Assembly: GCA_017962845.1 (NCBI GenBank)
Contig: JAGCUN010000035.1
Location: 124,001-188,000 of the forward strand
Reading direction: 5' to 3'
DNA from: Bacteroidales bacterium
Lineage (GTDB): Bacteria; Bacteroidota; Bacteroidia; Bacteroidales; WCHB1-69
Length of the DNA stretch: 64,000 nt
This document shows, piece by piece, positions 43,245-52,531 of this stretch. The notes beneath the pieces are model-generated. The model was not told the DNA's origin, made no database searches, and saw only the letters and a program-made list of their open reading frames with translations. A program made the translations under genes and the position numbers. The first letter of the stretch is position 1. Each line of letters starts with the position of its first letter.

Positions 43245-46200
43245 TTAGTCGATTTCGTCAATTACCACGTCATAATTGCCTTTGTATATGATGCCGTTGT
43301 GACCGTCGATGGCGATGGGGTCGAACACGTTGAAGGGGGTCCCGTTGATGGTGAGGGTTTTCTCCTTTTCGTGAACGATGAGGGCATCGCAGTTCACGGC
43401 ACAGATCTTGCCAAGGGTGGCAGCGGTGACAGCGGCGTGCGATGTGGCACCTCCACGGGCGGTGAGCAAGCCGTCGCACTCGATGATCAGCTCAATGTCG
43501 TCGGGCACTGTGTCGGGGCGCACCAGCACGATATGCCGGTCGGGGTCATCGCTGTTGCGCACCTTCTGGATGTCCTCCATGTCGAATACGATGATGCCGT
43601 TGAGCACTCCGTTGCCGATGCCGATACCATTGCCCACCTTTTCCATCTCTTCTGGTTTGGCGGCAAAGGTCTCCACGGCATCCTGTCGCGTGACATTCTG
43701 GTTGCGCGTCTGCAGCATGTAGAGGTCTTCGGCCTTGGAGGTCTCGAAGGTGAACTCGATCTCCTGATGGCTGAATCCGTCCTTCTCCAACATGTTTTTA
43801 GCCAATTCTCTCAATTTATTGTAGATTTCAGGATACTGGCTTTGCAAGGAGAATGGAGCGTTCTGGTATTCTGACTTTCTTTGGAACTCGCTGATAGGCA
43901 GTGTGTTGATAAGACCGCCCACGATGTCTTCGCCCTGACTGAGGAAGGAGAAGTCGCCGGTGAGGTGGATGCTGCCCTGGTTGCGCTTCACATCGCGGGT
44001 GAACACCACGCCGGATCCCGACTCGCGGTGGATGTTGCCGAGCACCATCTTCTGCACGATGGCGGCGGTGCCCCACTCTTCGGCGATGTGCATGTGGTTG
44101 CGATACACCTTGGCTCTTTCGGAATACCATGAGTCGAAAACGCACAGGATGGCCTGCTTCAGCTGACGGAAAGGATGCTCTTCGAAATGCACGTGATTGT
44201 CGATCAGGAACTGCTTGTACGCAAAGGCGATTTCGCGCATGTTATCGGGTGTGAACTCGATTTTCTGCGTCACACCATATTTCTTTTTATAGTTGAGAAT
44301 GATCTGGTCGAAGTCGTTACGGTCGAGACCGTGCGCCATGCCCCAGGTCTGGAGCAGACGGCGGTAGCAGTCCCATGAAGTCCAACCGTAGTTGTCCTGT
44401 TTGCTCAGTTCCTCCGTAATCGTGTCGTTTAGACCCACATTGAGGAAGGTGTTCATGGCACCCGGCATGGAAATGGCGGAACCGGAGCGCACGCTCAGCA
44501 GAAGCGGCCTTTTAGGATCGCCGAATTTTAATCCTGTAAGTTTTTCAACCCCAGTAAGATGGCGGTGCAGAATACGGTCGAATTCAGCATTGATGGAGGC
44601 CACTTTCTGGATGGCATGGATGCGGCGGAACACCTCGGTGGTGACCACAAATCCGGGGGGTACGGGGTAGTTGTTGAGGAATAGTTTCTTGAGGTAATAG
44701 GCTTTCGCGCCGAGGAACACGCGGTTGTCCACGGCGGGCGTTTCCTTGTTGAGCGGACTGAAGGCCAACTTTTGGTCGTAGGTCATCAGGTTGCTCGCCT
44801 CTTCGGAGGTCAGCAGGTTGGCCTGGTTGCGAAGGTTGTTGAGAATCTCGCCGATGAAGTTGTCCAGCTGCTGGATGAGGAACGAGGAGGAGAGCAGCTC
44901 GCGGAAGAAGATTTCCGACTTCTGGGCCACCAACTTCTTCATCTGCGTCTTGTCATCTGGAGCGTCTTCCGTGAGCTGCGGGATGATGGTCTTCAGTAGC
45001 GGCTCGTACGGACGGATGAAATAGTTGCTGATGATTTCGTGCAGACTGTTTTCCATAAACTGGAAAATGTTGATATACTGTTCGATAGTGAAACAGCCTG
45101 AGTTGAGACTGTACTGCAACATCTGGAGGTTGGAGTCGAAGCCTTGGTCGTAAACGCCGTCCAGCATCATGCCTTCGTGCATCAGTTGTATGGTGCTGCA
45201 GATCTCTTTGAAAGCATTGAAGGTGAGAACATCGGTATTGAGGTTCTCGAGAATGTCGTGGATGAGTACGGTGACGATACGTTCTAGTCTGAAAATCAGT
45301 CCCAAAGCGTCGAACTTCACCTCGCGGTAGTAGCCGTACATGGAGGGGATGCCGAAGGCGATGTGGCGTTTGTACACCACATTCTCCCAGCCCTTGCTCT
45401 CTTTGGGGTCGAAGATGATGTTGTTGAGTTTCTTCATCAGGTAGAAGATGTGCTTGACGGTGGCGACGGGATCGTTGCCGTTCAGCAGTTCTTCCAGGCG
45501 GTTGGTGTCTTCGGTCTCGAGGAAGCTGTCGCGCCGCATGATGTTGATGATGTCGGTGGAGTCGAAGATGTACTTCTCCTTCAGCAGCTGATAGAGTTCG
45601 ATGATGAGACATACGCGCTGGATGTCGATGGGGTCGGAGTGGTCCACCTTGCGGGCAATCTGCTCCACATCATCTTTCTTCATTTCAATGAGTTCGGCCA
45701 GCGAAAGGTTGGCAAAGTCACAGAATTTGTGCAAACAGTCGTGAACGCCGTTCACCCACTGTCCCTCTTCTTCCACTAAGTCGTAAACATTGGGCGGAAG
45801 GATCTCTTTGAGGCGTTCTTTTTTCTTATCAAACCAAAAATCAATCACATCGAGGGTGATCTGGATATGGGAATTGTTGCCTTCGGTATGGATTTGTTTG
45901 CGGAGGAAATGGATGAGTTTGTCGTTGCGGTGCGAAAGCTCGTCAATCTTGGTGGAAACGTCGCGCAGTTCGCCTTCCGCTCCGATTTCGTTGAAATAGA
46001 CGGGGAAGATACGCGCCAACTGCTTGGTCTGTTTGTAAACGGGTGAAATCTGCGAGTTGAGCAGTTTGGTGATATCTTTCTGGAAAAAGTCGGTATCGAA
46101 AACGAAGATGCCGCCTACGCGCAAGTTGATGATGAGCGCGGAGAGAAGCTTGTGCATCGTTTCGGGCGCATATTCAATCAGTTCCAGCCACACTCTCACA

Positions 46201-47348
46201 TTCTTGATGTGGCAAGGGTTGACCTTCAGTTCCCAGTCGTTGGTGACATATTTCACCCCCGGCGTTACGAAGCCAAAGTCAATGATTTTCTTTTCTAAAT
46301 GCTTGATGAGTAATCGGTTGTCGGTATGGATGATCTCCTTGCCCAATTCTAGGATGGAGTCGAGGATGAGGTTGAGGTGGCTGTCGCGGAAATCCACAAA
46401 CTGCTCGAAGAGGTCGTCCATGGAGGCGATGCACTGCGCCTCGTCCAGCTCGTGGCTCACCATCTTGATGACTTTGTTCAGTTCCACCAGCAGCTGCGGA
46501 TGGTTGTCGATGGTGCCGGGAAGATGGAGGAGGTAGAAGATGTAGCAGAACTGTTCGGAGGTGTGCTGGAAAACAGAGATTTTGCTCTCAAAAGCCTTGA
46601 TGATGTCATTGAAGGTGAAGGCATTGTCGCACAGCTCCTGCCAGCTTTTGGCATTATTGGCGAGCTGGGCATATTCGTCAAACAGAGCGTCACCCAGCTC
46701 GGCAAGGCTCTGCGAGTAGTCTTGCGACATCTTCTGCTTGTGATCATCGTACCATTTGACAATCTGTGTGGTCTCCCTCCAGTATTGTATATGTTTGAGC
46801 ACCAGTCGTTTCATCATTTTGAAAGTGGCCTCAGCAGTAGCGGGGTTGTTGGCCGCGAGGGTGAGTTTCAGCTTGAACTGGCCGATATGGCAGAAATAGT
46901 CGAAGGCATTGTCGTCCATATACTTGTCCAGCAAGGCGATGCAGCGCCCCACACCGTTGTCGCACTGGTTGAGCACGGCATCGTTGCTTTCGATAAAGCG
47001 GAGGAAGTAGGTGACGAGGTCCTTGGCCCAGGCGTGTTTCAGCTTCTCCGACAGAAGCTTCTCGTAGATAGCGAGCGCCACATTGACCACCCGTTTTTGT
47101 TCTTCGAGGGAAAGTTCTTTATAGAGCCAAAAGTCGTTGATGGTGACGTTGGGGAGTGCCTTGACCACCTCGGCGCGGTTCGACATGGGGTGGTCGTATT
47201 CGGCGAAGAATTCCATCACGCGCTTGTGAAGCCCCCACTGTTTTTCGGAGAGCGACATGAACCACTGGTGTTCTGCCGGGATTTCGTATTCGACATTGGT
47301 GTTGCGCAGATTGACCTCCAACGCCTTGGATTTGATTTCGTTAATCAT
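43245..47348 (-). CDS. Large PEP-synthase/PPDK-like dikinase without a PEP/pyruvate domain
   Basis: A 1367-residue cytoplasmic protein. The first ~890 residues are helical with no domain I recognise. Residues about 900-1235 are the ATP-grasp part of pyruvate phosphate dikinase: GAKAYYLKKLFLNNYPVPPG, LLSVRSGSAISMPGAMNTFL, SGVVFTRD, IEFTFETS and YMLQTRNQN. The swivelling phosphohistidine domain follows, with GGATSHAAV near residue 1300, and the protein ends about 60 residues later, so the C-terminal PEP/pyruvate TIM barrel is absent. The reaction must differ from PPDK or use the N-terminal part as acceptor site. It overlaps gap by eight bases and precedes nadE by 23, pointing to one operon. Confidence 0.85.
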   Translation of the reverse strand: MINEIKSKALEVNLRNTNVEYEIPAEHQWFMSLSEKQWGLHKRVMEFFAEYDHPMSNRAEVVKALPNVTINDFWLYKELSLEEQKRVVNVALAIYEKLLSEKLKHAWAKDLVTYFLRFIESNDAVLNQCDNGVGRCIALLDKYMDDNAFDYFCHIGQFKLKLTLAANNPATAEATFKMMKRLVLKHIQYWRETTQIVKWYDDHKQKMSQDYSQSLAELGDALFDEYAQLANNAKSWQELCDNAFTFNDIIKAFESKISVFQHTSEQFCYIFYLLHLPGTIDNHPQLLVELNKVIKMVSHELDEAQCIASMDDLFEQFVDFRDSHLNLILDSILELGKEIIHTDNRLLIKHLEKKIIDFGFVTPGVKYVTNDWELKVNPCHIKNVRVWLELIEYAPETMHKLLSALIINLRVGGIFVFDTDFFQKDITKLLNSQISPVYKQTKQLARIFPVYFNEIGAEGELRDVSTKIDELSHRNDKLIHFLRKQIHTEGNNSHIQITLDVIDFWFDKKKERLKEILPPNVYDLVEEEGQWVNGVHDCLHKFCDFANLSLAELIEMKKDDVEQIARKVDHSDPIDIQRVCLIIELYQLLKEKYIFDSTDIINIMRRDSFLETEDTNRLEELLNGNDPVATVKHIFYLMKKLNNIIFDPKESKGWENVVYKRHIAFGIPSMYGYYREVKFDALGLIFRLERIVTVLIHDILENLNTDVLTFNAFKEICSTIQLMHEGMMLDGVYDQGFDSNLQMLQYSLNSGCFTIEQYINIFQFMENSLHEIISNYFIRPYEPLLKTIIPQLTEDAPDDKTQMKKLVAQKSEIFFRELLSSSFLIQQLDNFIGEILNNLRNQANLLTSEEASNLMTYDQKLAFSPLNKETPAVDNRVFLGAKAYYLKKLFLNNYPVPPGFVVTTEVFRRIHAIQKVASINAEFDRILHRHLTGVEKLTGLKFGDPKRPLLLSVRSGSAISMPGAMNTFLNVGLNDTITEELSKQDNYGWTSWDCYRRLLQTWGMAHGLDRNDFDQIILNYKKKYGVTQKIEFTPDNMREIAFAYKQFLIDNHVHFEEHPFRQLKQAILCVFDSWYSERAKVYRNHMHIAEEWGTAAIVQKMVLGNIHRESGSGVVFTRDVKRNQGSIHLTGDFSFLSQGEDIVGGLINTLPISEFQRKSEYQNAPFSLQSQYPEIYNKLRELAKNMLEKDGFSHQEIEFTFETSKAEDLYMLQTRNQNVTRQDAVETFAAKPEEMEKVGNGIGIGNGVLNGIIVFDMEDIQKVRNSDDPDRHIVLVRPDTVPDDIELIIECDGLLTARGGATSHAAVTAATLGKICAVNCDALIVHEKEKTLTINGTPFNVFDPIAIDGHNGIIYKGNYDVVIDEID

Positions 47349-48348
47349 AGTTCTGAAGATATTTGATCAAGTCGATGATTCGGGATGAATAGCCGCATTC
47401 GTTGTCGTACCAGCCGAGGATTTGCACGAAATTGCCGCCGATGACCTTGGTGGCGAGGGCGTCGAAGATGGCGGAATGCGGGTTGTCGGTGATGTCGCTG
47501 CTGACGAGGGGGTCTTCGGAGTATTCTAGAATGCCGTTAAGCGGACCGGCGGCGTGGCGGCGGAAGGCCTCGCGGATGTCGTGGGCGGTGGTGGGTTGGC
47601 GCAGCTCGGCGGTCAGTTCCACAAACGAGCAGTCGGCGACGGGCACGCGGGTAGCGAAGCCATCGAAGATGTTTTTCATCTCGGGCAATACGAGGTGCAC
47701 GGCGCGTACGGCCGACGAGGTGGTGGGGATGATGTTGGCGATGGCAGAGCGGGCACGCCGGTAGTCGGCATGGTAGCCGTCCTGCAAGTTCTGGTTGTTG
47801 GTGGTGGGATGCACCGTGTTCATAAAGCCCCGTGTGATGCCGAATTCATCGTTCATCACCTTGAGCATCACAGCGATACAGTTGGTGGTGCAGGAGGCGT
47901 TGGAGATGATGTCGTCGGCGGCAGTCAGGGTATGGTCGTTCACGCCCATCACGATGGTGCGTTCGATCGAGGCGTCATCGGGAGGGCAACTGAGGATGAC
48001 GCGCCGCACGCCGTCACGGAGATGTCCCTGGAGTGCCGGGCGGGTTTTGAAACGGCCGCACGAGTCAATCACGTGCGTCACCCCCGTTTGGCTCCACGGA
48101 ATATCTCCCGGGGTGGTGTGGTTGGTCACCAATATGCTTTTCCCATTGACAAACAGATGGTTTTCATCACAAGCGATGTCCGCGGCGAAACGACCGTGAA
48201 TGCTGTCGTAACGCAGCAGGTGTGCCATCAGATGGGTATCCATCTTGTCGTTGATGTGGGTCACTTCCATGTCCGTGCGGCCTTCCATCAGCCGGAAAAC
48301 CATTTTTCCAATTCTTCCAAAACCGTTGATTCCGATTCTTACAGACAT
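47341..48348 (-). CDS. gap: Glyceraldehyde-3-phosphate dehydrogenase
   Basis: A 335-residue NAD(P)-dependent enzyme of glycolysis and gluconeogenesis. INGFGRIGKMVFR at the N-terminus binds the nucleotide; the catalytic Cys is in NASCTTNCIAV and the His in MNTVHPTTNNQNLQDG, where most GAPDHs have VHAYTNDQ; WYDNECGYSSR is at the C-terminus. The changed His loop suggests a divergent paralog, perhaps specialised for gluconeogenesis. A strong AAGGAG lies 11 bases before the ATG, unusual for this phylum. The stop codon overlaps the dikinase-like gene by eight bases. Confidence 0.9.
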   Translation of the reverse strand: MSVRIGINGFGRIGKMVFRLMEGRTDMEVTHINDKMDTHLMAHLLRYDSIHGRFAADIACDENHLFVNGKSILVTNHTTPGDIPWSQTGVTHVIDSCGRFKTRPALQGHLRDGVRRVILSCPPDDASIERTIVMGVNDHTLTAADDIISNASCTTNCIAVMLKVMNDEFGITRGFMNTVHPTTNNQNLQDGYHADYRRARSAIANIIPTTSSAVRAVHLVLPEMKNIFDGFATRVPVADCSFVELTAELRQPTTAHDIREAFRRHAAGPLNGILEYSEDPLVSSDITDNPHSAIFDALATKVIGGNFVQILGWYDNECGYSSRIIDLIKYLQNYD

Positions 48349-48417
48349 TTTATTTGCTCCTTTTTGATAGTCTAATTGTGTTATAAATAGTTGATAATAA
48401 ATATTTTGCCAAATATT

Positions 48418-49347
48418 TTATATAGATTTGAAATAGGCGATGGTCTTTTCAAGTCCTTCACGCAATTGTACGGTGGGTTCCCAGCGCAGCACCTCTTTGG
48501 CTTGGTTGATGATGGGCTGACGCTGATGCGGGTCGTCTTCCGCCGCTGGTAGGTGAATGATCTTTGATGAACTACCGGTAAGCTCAATTATCAGATGGGC
48601 CAACTGATTGATGGTGAATTCATTGGGGTTGCCGATATTGATGGGACCAGTAATGCCCTTGTCAGAATTCATCATGCGTACCAATGCTTCAATTAAATCC
48701 GTGCAATAGCAGAAACTGCGAGTCTGTTCTCCGTTGCCATAGATGGTGATGTCTTCACCGTTTAGTGCTTGGATGATAAAATTCGACACCACCCTTCCAT
48801 CGTTGGGGTGCATGCGTGGACCGTAGGTGTTGAAGATACGCACTACCTTGATATCCACGTTGTTCTGCCTGTGGTAGTCGAAGAAAAGAGTCTCAGCACA
48901 TCGTTTCCCTTCGTCATAGCAAGAGCGTATGCCGATGGGGTTGACATTTCCCCAGTAGCTTTCAGGCTGCGGATGCACATCGGGGTCGCCGTACACTTCG
49001 CTGGTGGAAGCTTGCAGGATGCGGGCGTGGATGCGCTTGGCTAATCCCAGCATGTTAATGGCTCCCATTACGGAGGTCTTTACAGTCTTGATGGGATTGT
49101 ATTGGTAATGCACTGGCGATGCGGGGCATGCGAGGTTGTAAATCTGATCCACTTCGATGAAGAAGGGGGCAGTGACGTCGTGCCGGATGACCTCGAAATA
49201 GGGGTTGCCCATGAGATGGAGAATGTTGCGTTTGTTGCCGGTGAAGTAATTGTCAAGGCAGATGACTTCATTGCCGTCGTTAAGCAGACGTTCGCACAGA
49301 TGTGAGCCGAGAAATCCGGCACCGCCGGTGACGAGAATTTTTTTCAT
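48418..49347 (-). CDS. UDP-glucuronate decarboxylase (UDP-xylose synthase)
   Basis: A 309-residue short-chain dehydrogenase-type enzyme converting UDP-glucuronate to UDP-xylose. Motifs are [14 protein letters not shown] for NAD binding, [24 protein letters not shown] and the catalytic YDEGKRCAE, and [19 protein letters not shown], all typical of UXS. It follows ugd by 13 bases, which supplies its substrate. The product feeds surface polysaccharide synthesis, possibly the same glycan handled by the genes at 1-3.6 kb. Confidence 0.9.
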   Translation of the reverse strand: MKKILVTGGAGFLGSHLCERLLNDGNEVICLDNYFTGNKRNILHLMGNPYFEVIRHDVTAPFFIEVDQIYNLACPASPVHYQYNPIKTVKTSVMGAINMLGLAKRIHARILQASTSEVYGDPDVHPQPESYWGNVNPIGIRSCYDEGKRCAETLFFDYHRQNNVDIKVVRIFNTYGPRMHPNDGRVVSNFIIQALNGEDITIYGNGEQTRSFCYCTDLIEALVRMMNSDKGITGPINIGNPNEFTINQLAHLIIELTGSSSKIIHLPAAEDDPHQRQPIINQAKEVLRWEPTVQLREGLEKTIAYFKSI

Positions 49348-49360
49348 GCTGAATGGAATA

Positions 49361-50704
49361 TTACAAGGATTGGTTTTTGGGTATGACAGGACTGCTCCCT
49401 ATGGGGAAGTAGTGAATGCCGTGTTGCCGCATCTCTTCGCGGTTGTAAATGTTACGGCCATCGAAGATAACGGCTTGTTTCATCGACTGAGTGAGTTTGT
49501 CGTAGTCGAGTACGCGGAACTCCGACCATTCGGTGACGAGCAGGAGCGCATCGGCATCGGCAAAGGTCTCAGTGGCATTGTTACAGTAGGTGATGCTGTC
49601 GCCAATGCGCCTGCGGCATTCGCAGATTGCCACGGGATCGTAAGCCCGCACGTGGCAGCCGGCCTTTAGGAGCAGATCAATAAGAACCAAGGCGGGTGCT
49701 TCACGCATATCATCGGTGTTGGGCTTGAAGGCTAATCCTAACATAGCGATAACTTTGCCTTGCAAATCGCCGTGATAGTACTCTTTTAATTTTCTGAATA
49801 ATAAGGATTTTTGTCGCTCATTGATGCTTTCCACCGACTTGAGGATGTCTAACGAGCAGCCGTTCTCTTCACCCGTATGGATGAGAGCTTTCACATCTTT
49901 GGGAAAGCATGAGCCGCCATATCCGATTCCGGCATATAGAAACTTGCTGCCGATACGGCTGTCTGCTCCAATACCACGGCGCACCATGCTCACATCCGCC
50001 CCCACTGCCTCGCAAAGGTTGGCGATGTCATTCATGAAACTGATACGGGTCGCCAGCATGGCATTGGCTGTGTATTTGATCATCTCCGCTGAACAGATGT
50101 CGGTGAAAATGATGGGATGTCCATTGAGTACGAATGGTTTGTAGATTCTTTCCATGATGTCATGTGCGCGCTGGGAGTCAACTCCCACCACGATGCGGTC
50201 AGGACGCATGAAGTCTCCAATGGCATCCCCCTCTTTCAGAAATTCGGGATTGGAGGCCACATCGAAGGGGATGTCCACACCGCGTCGATCAAGCTCTTCT
50301 TGCACTGCCTCCCGAACCTTGCGTGCTGTGCCAACGGGCACGGTGCTCTTGGTCACCAGTACCAAATGCTTCTGCATGGTGCGACCCACCGTGTGTGCCA
50401 CTTCCAGCACATAGCTTAAATCAGCGCTTCCATCCTCATCGGGAGGAGTGCCCACAGCGGAGAAAACTACGTCAGTGTCCGCAATTACTGATTCCAATGA
50501 TGTGGTGAAAGTGAGACGACCAGCTCGGATGTTGTTTCGCAACAAATCCTCAAGTCCGGGCTCGTATATCGGACATCCTCCGTTTTGCAAAGTCTTGATT
50601 TTTTGCTCGTTGATGTCAACGCAAACCACGTCAAACCCAACTTCAGAAAGACAGGTGCCAGTGACTAAACCGACATATCCAGTGCCAACAATCGCGATTT
50701 TCAT
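49361..50704 (-). CDS. ugd: UDP-glucose 6-dehydrogenase
   Basis: A 447-residue enzyme oxidising UDP-glucose to UDP-glucuronate with two [18 protein letters not shown] is the NAD site, and the catalytic Cys lies in [26 protein letters not shown] and the C-terminal UDP-binding domain follow. The ATG at 50704 is preferred over an upstream one because it starts the Rossmann strand ([12 protein letters not shown]) and lies 20 bases from a -7 box. It is paired with the UDP-xylose synthase gene. Confidence 0.94.
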   Translation of the reverse strand: MKIAIVGTGYVGLVTGTCLSEVGFDVVCVDINEQKIKTLQNGGCPIYEPGLEDLLRNNIRAGRLTFTTSLESVIADTDVVFSAVGTPPDEDGSADLSYVLEVAHTVGRTMQKHLVLVTKSTVPVGTARKVREAVQEELDRRGVDIPFDVASNPEFLKEGDAIGDFMRPDRIVVGVDSQRAHDIMERIYKPFVLNGHPIIFTDICSAEMIKYTANAMLATRISFMNDIANLCEAVGADVSMVRRGIGADSRIGSKFLYAGIGYGGSCFPKDVKALIHTGEENGCSLDILKSVESINERQKSLLFRKLKEYYHGDLQGKVIAMLGLAFKPNTDDMREAPALVLIDLLLKAGCHVRAYDPVAICECRRRIGDSITYCNNATETFADADALLLVTEWSEFRVLDYDKLTQSMKQAVIFDGRNIYNREEMRQHGIHYFPIGSSPVIPKNQSL

Positions 50705-50723
50705 AGTCTGAAATTTTAACCTG

Positions 50724-50731
50724 CAAAGATA
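50724..50731 (-). promoter_or_regulatory. -7 box (TATCTTTG) for ugd-uxs
   Basis: Minus-strand TATCTTTG about 20 bases before the ugd start codon; it supports that start. No clear -33 element. Confidence 0.5.
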
Positions 50732-50799
50732 CAAAAATTATCTGTAATCTTAGCCAGATATGAAATCCAAGACCTTGAAATTACAATCTGCTATGGGAG

Positions 50800-51468
50800 T
50801 TAAAGGATAATGAAAATGAAAAGCTGCACGAAACAGATGATTTCGGCAAAAAACACCCAGGCATTATGGCTGTGGTTGGTGGAATATTTCCAGTTATAGA
50901 CCGCTTGCACCCGCGTGCCGATGAGGATGGAGCAGAAATAAATTAACAGACTGGCGATTACGGTGATTTTGGCCGTAACCCACAGATACACAGTGCTGAG
51001 CACGATGGCTCCTAGGGCATTGACGTAGTGTACCAGACGCTTCCAGCCATACTTGAATAGATTTTGCGGCTTGAATTTAGCGACGAGTCGTTTGGAATAT
51101 CCGATAAGTGCCCGAATGGGCTGGACGGGTTGTTTCTCTTCTTGAACGTCATCACCCTTGCTGATACATTTCACACTTTCTGGATCCTTCGGCCCCGACT
51201 TGTAGCAGCCGCAAAGACCGATGGTTACCATGGCTATCCAGTTGGCGATGGGAAACCACTTCAGGCCGTGCGGAGCAATGATGAACCAGTAGATGCAGAG
51301 AGGTGTGGAGGTGGCAAAAAACCACACCGCAAAAATCCAATCCCATTTTTTGCTGAGCAGATAATAGGTCTCAGAAATGGTGGTCGGAATGCCAAATTTG
51401 CACAACACGAAGATGATGTAACTCACCCACAGGACAATGCTAATAATAGGCAATAGCAGCAACGACAT
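50800..51468 (-). CDS. Small polytopic membrane protein, unknown function
   Basis: A 222-residue inner-membrane protein with about five to six hydrophobic segments (near residues 3-22, 40-62, 72-88, 140-160, 168-186 and 205-222), and a cytosolic basic loop (about 90-138) containing a CGCYKSGPKDPESVKC cluster with three Cys. No family is recognised. The ATG at 51468 is set by a -7 box at 51488-51495; the longer frame upstream lies before the promoter. It sits alone between ribD and ugd. Confidence 0.7.
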   Translation of the reverse strand: MSLLLLPIISIVLWVSYIIFVLCKFGIPTTISETYYLLSKKWDWIFAVWFFATSTPLCIYWFIIAPHGLKWFPIANWIAMVTIGLCGCYKSGPKDPESVKCISKGDDVQEEKQPVQPIRALIGYSKRLVAKFKPQNLFKYGWKRLVHYVNALGAIVLSTVYLWVTAKITVIASLLIYFCSILIGTRVQAVYNWKYSTNHSHNAWVFFAEIICFVQLFIFIIL

Positions 51469-51487
51469 TTTTTCATTTTTGCGGGTG

Positions 51488-51495
51488 CAAAAGTA
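51488..51495 (-). promoter_or_regulatory. -7 box (TACTTTTG) for the small membrane protein
   Basis: Minus-strand TACTTTTG about 20 bases before the ATG at 51468. It makes the longer upstream start implausible. Confidence 0.55.
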
Positions 51496-51545
51496 GTAAA
51501 TTTTTTGCAAATGCTTCCCTTTAAAAGAAAAAAATGAAAAAAAAA

Positions 51546-52523
51546 TTAATGTTTTAAAATTTTTACCTGATCTCCTGCCAGTGTCATTTCGAGAAGCGTA
51601 TCTCCTTGAACAATAGGGGATGGCGTGCCGGCTCCCCACCGAACGGGTGCGGTCAGGATGCGTGCCTCGTCCCATAGCCCCGCACCGATGAACTGGTCGA
51701 GCGTCTTGCGACCGCCTTCCACGATCACCGAAAGGATGCGCTCGTCGTACAGCCGCTCCATGGCGGTGGGCAGGTCATCGGGCAGTAGCGTGAACCCTTC
51801 GATGGGAGTGAGCCGCTCGGGCTGCCGCGCCATGATGTATCGTTTCGGACTGTTGCCCGGATAGTGCCGGGTGGTGAGTTGCGGCTGGTCGTTGCGGTAG
51901 GTATTGTACCCGATAAGGATGGCCTGCTCCTCGCTGCGCCATTTGTGTACCAGTACGCCCGTCTCCGGACGTGTAATCCAGTATTTCCCGTCTGGATTTT
52001 GGTCACGGTCAATGTCCATAAAGCCGTCATCGGTTTGTGCCCACTTCAGGATGATGTAGGGCCGGCCCTGCCGGTGGTAAGTGAAGAAACGGCGGTTAAA
52101 AAAGTCGCACTCTTCCTCCAGTACACCCGTAACCACCTCAATTCCAGCATTACGCAACTTCTCTATCCCTTTCCCGTTCACCTTGTCATGCGGGTCGGTG
52201 GAGCCCACCACCACGCGCGGAATGCCCATCTCGATAATCTTGTCAGCACAGGGCGGCGTTTTGCCGTAGTGCGAACAGGGCTCCAAACTCACGTAGATGG
52301 TGGAGGATTTCAACAGTTCTAAATTTTTTACCGACCGAATGGCGTTCACCTCAGCATGAGCCTCGCCATACCGATGATGATAGCCTTCGCCGATGATTTT
52401 TCCTTCATGAACAATCACAGCACCCACCATAGGGTTGGGTGCGGTATATCCCATGCCGAGCTTTGCCAGCTCGAGGCATCGGCGCATTATAGAAATGTCG
52501 AAATCGTTGACCATGAGAGACAT
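51546..52523 (-). CDS. ribD: Bifunctional riboflavin deaminase-reductase
   Basis: A 325-residue riboflavin enzyme. The N-terminal deaminase has zinc motifs HAEVNAI and PCSHYGKTPPC, and the C-terminal reductase has YIILKWAQTDDGFM and ILIGYNTYRND. Together they carry out the second and third steps from GTP. The start at 52523 (MSLMVNDFDIS) is eight bases after the stop of the preceding gene; 52514 is an alternative. It is last in a same-strand run with ptb, a lipoprotein, aspS and the debranching enzyme. Confidence 0.93.
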   Translation of the reverse strand: MSLMVNDFDISIMRRCLELAKLGMGYTAPNPMVGAVIVHEGKIIGEGYHHRYGEAHAEVNAIRSVKNLELLKSSTIYVSLEPCSHYGKTPPCADKIIEMGIPRVVVGSTDPHDKVNGKGIEKLRNAGIEVVTGVLEEECDFFNRRFFTYHRQGRPYIILKWAQTDDGFMDIDRDQNPDGKYWITRPETGVLVHKWRSEEQAILIGYNTYRNDQPQLTTRHYPGNSPKRYIMARQPERLTPIEGFTLLPDDLPTAMERLYDERILSVIVEGGRKTLDQFIGAGLWDEARILTAPVRWGAGTPSPIVQGDTLLEMTLAGDQVKILKH

Positions 52524-52531
52524 AGCAACGA

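Noticed and set aside
46377..47366. Long open frame of 329 codons on the plus strand
   Set aside because: Shadow of the dikinase-like gene, which carries clear conserved motifs in the other frame.
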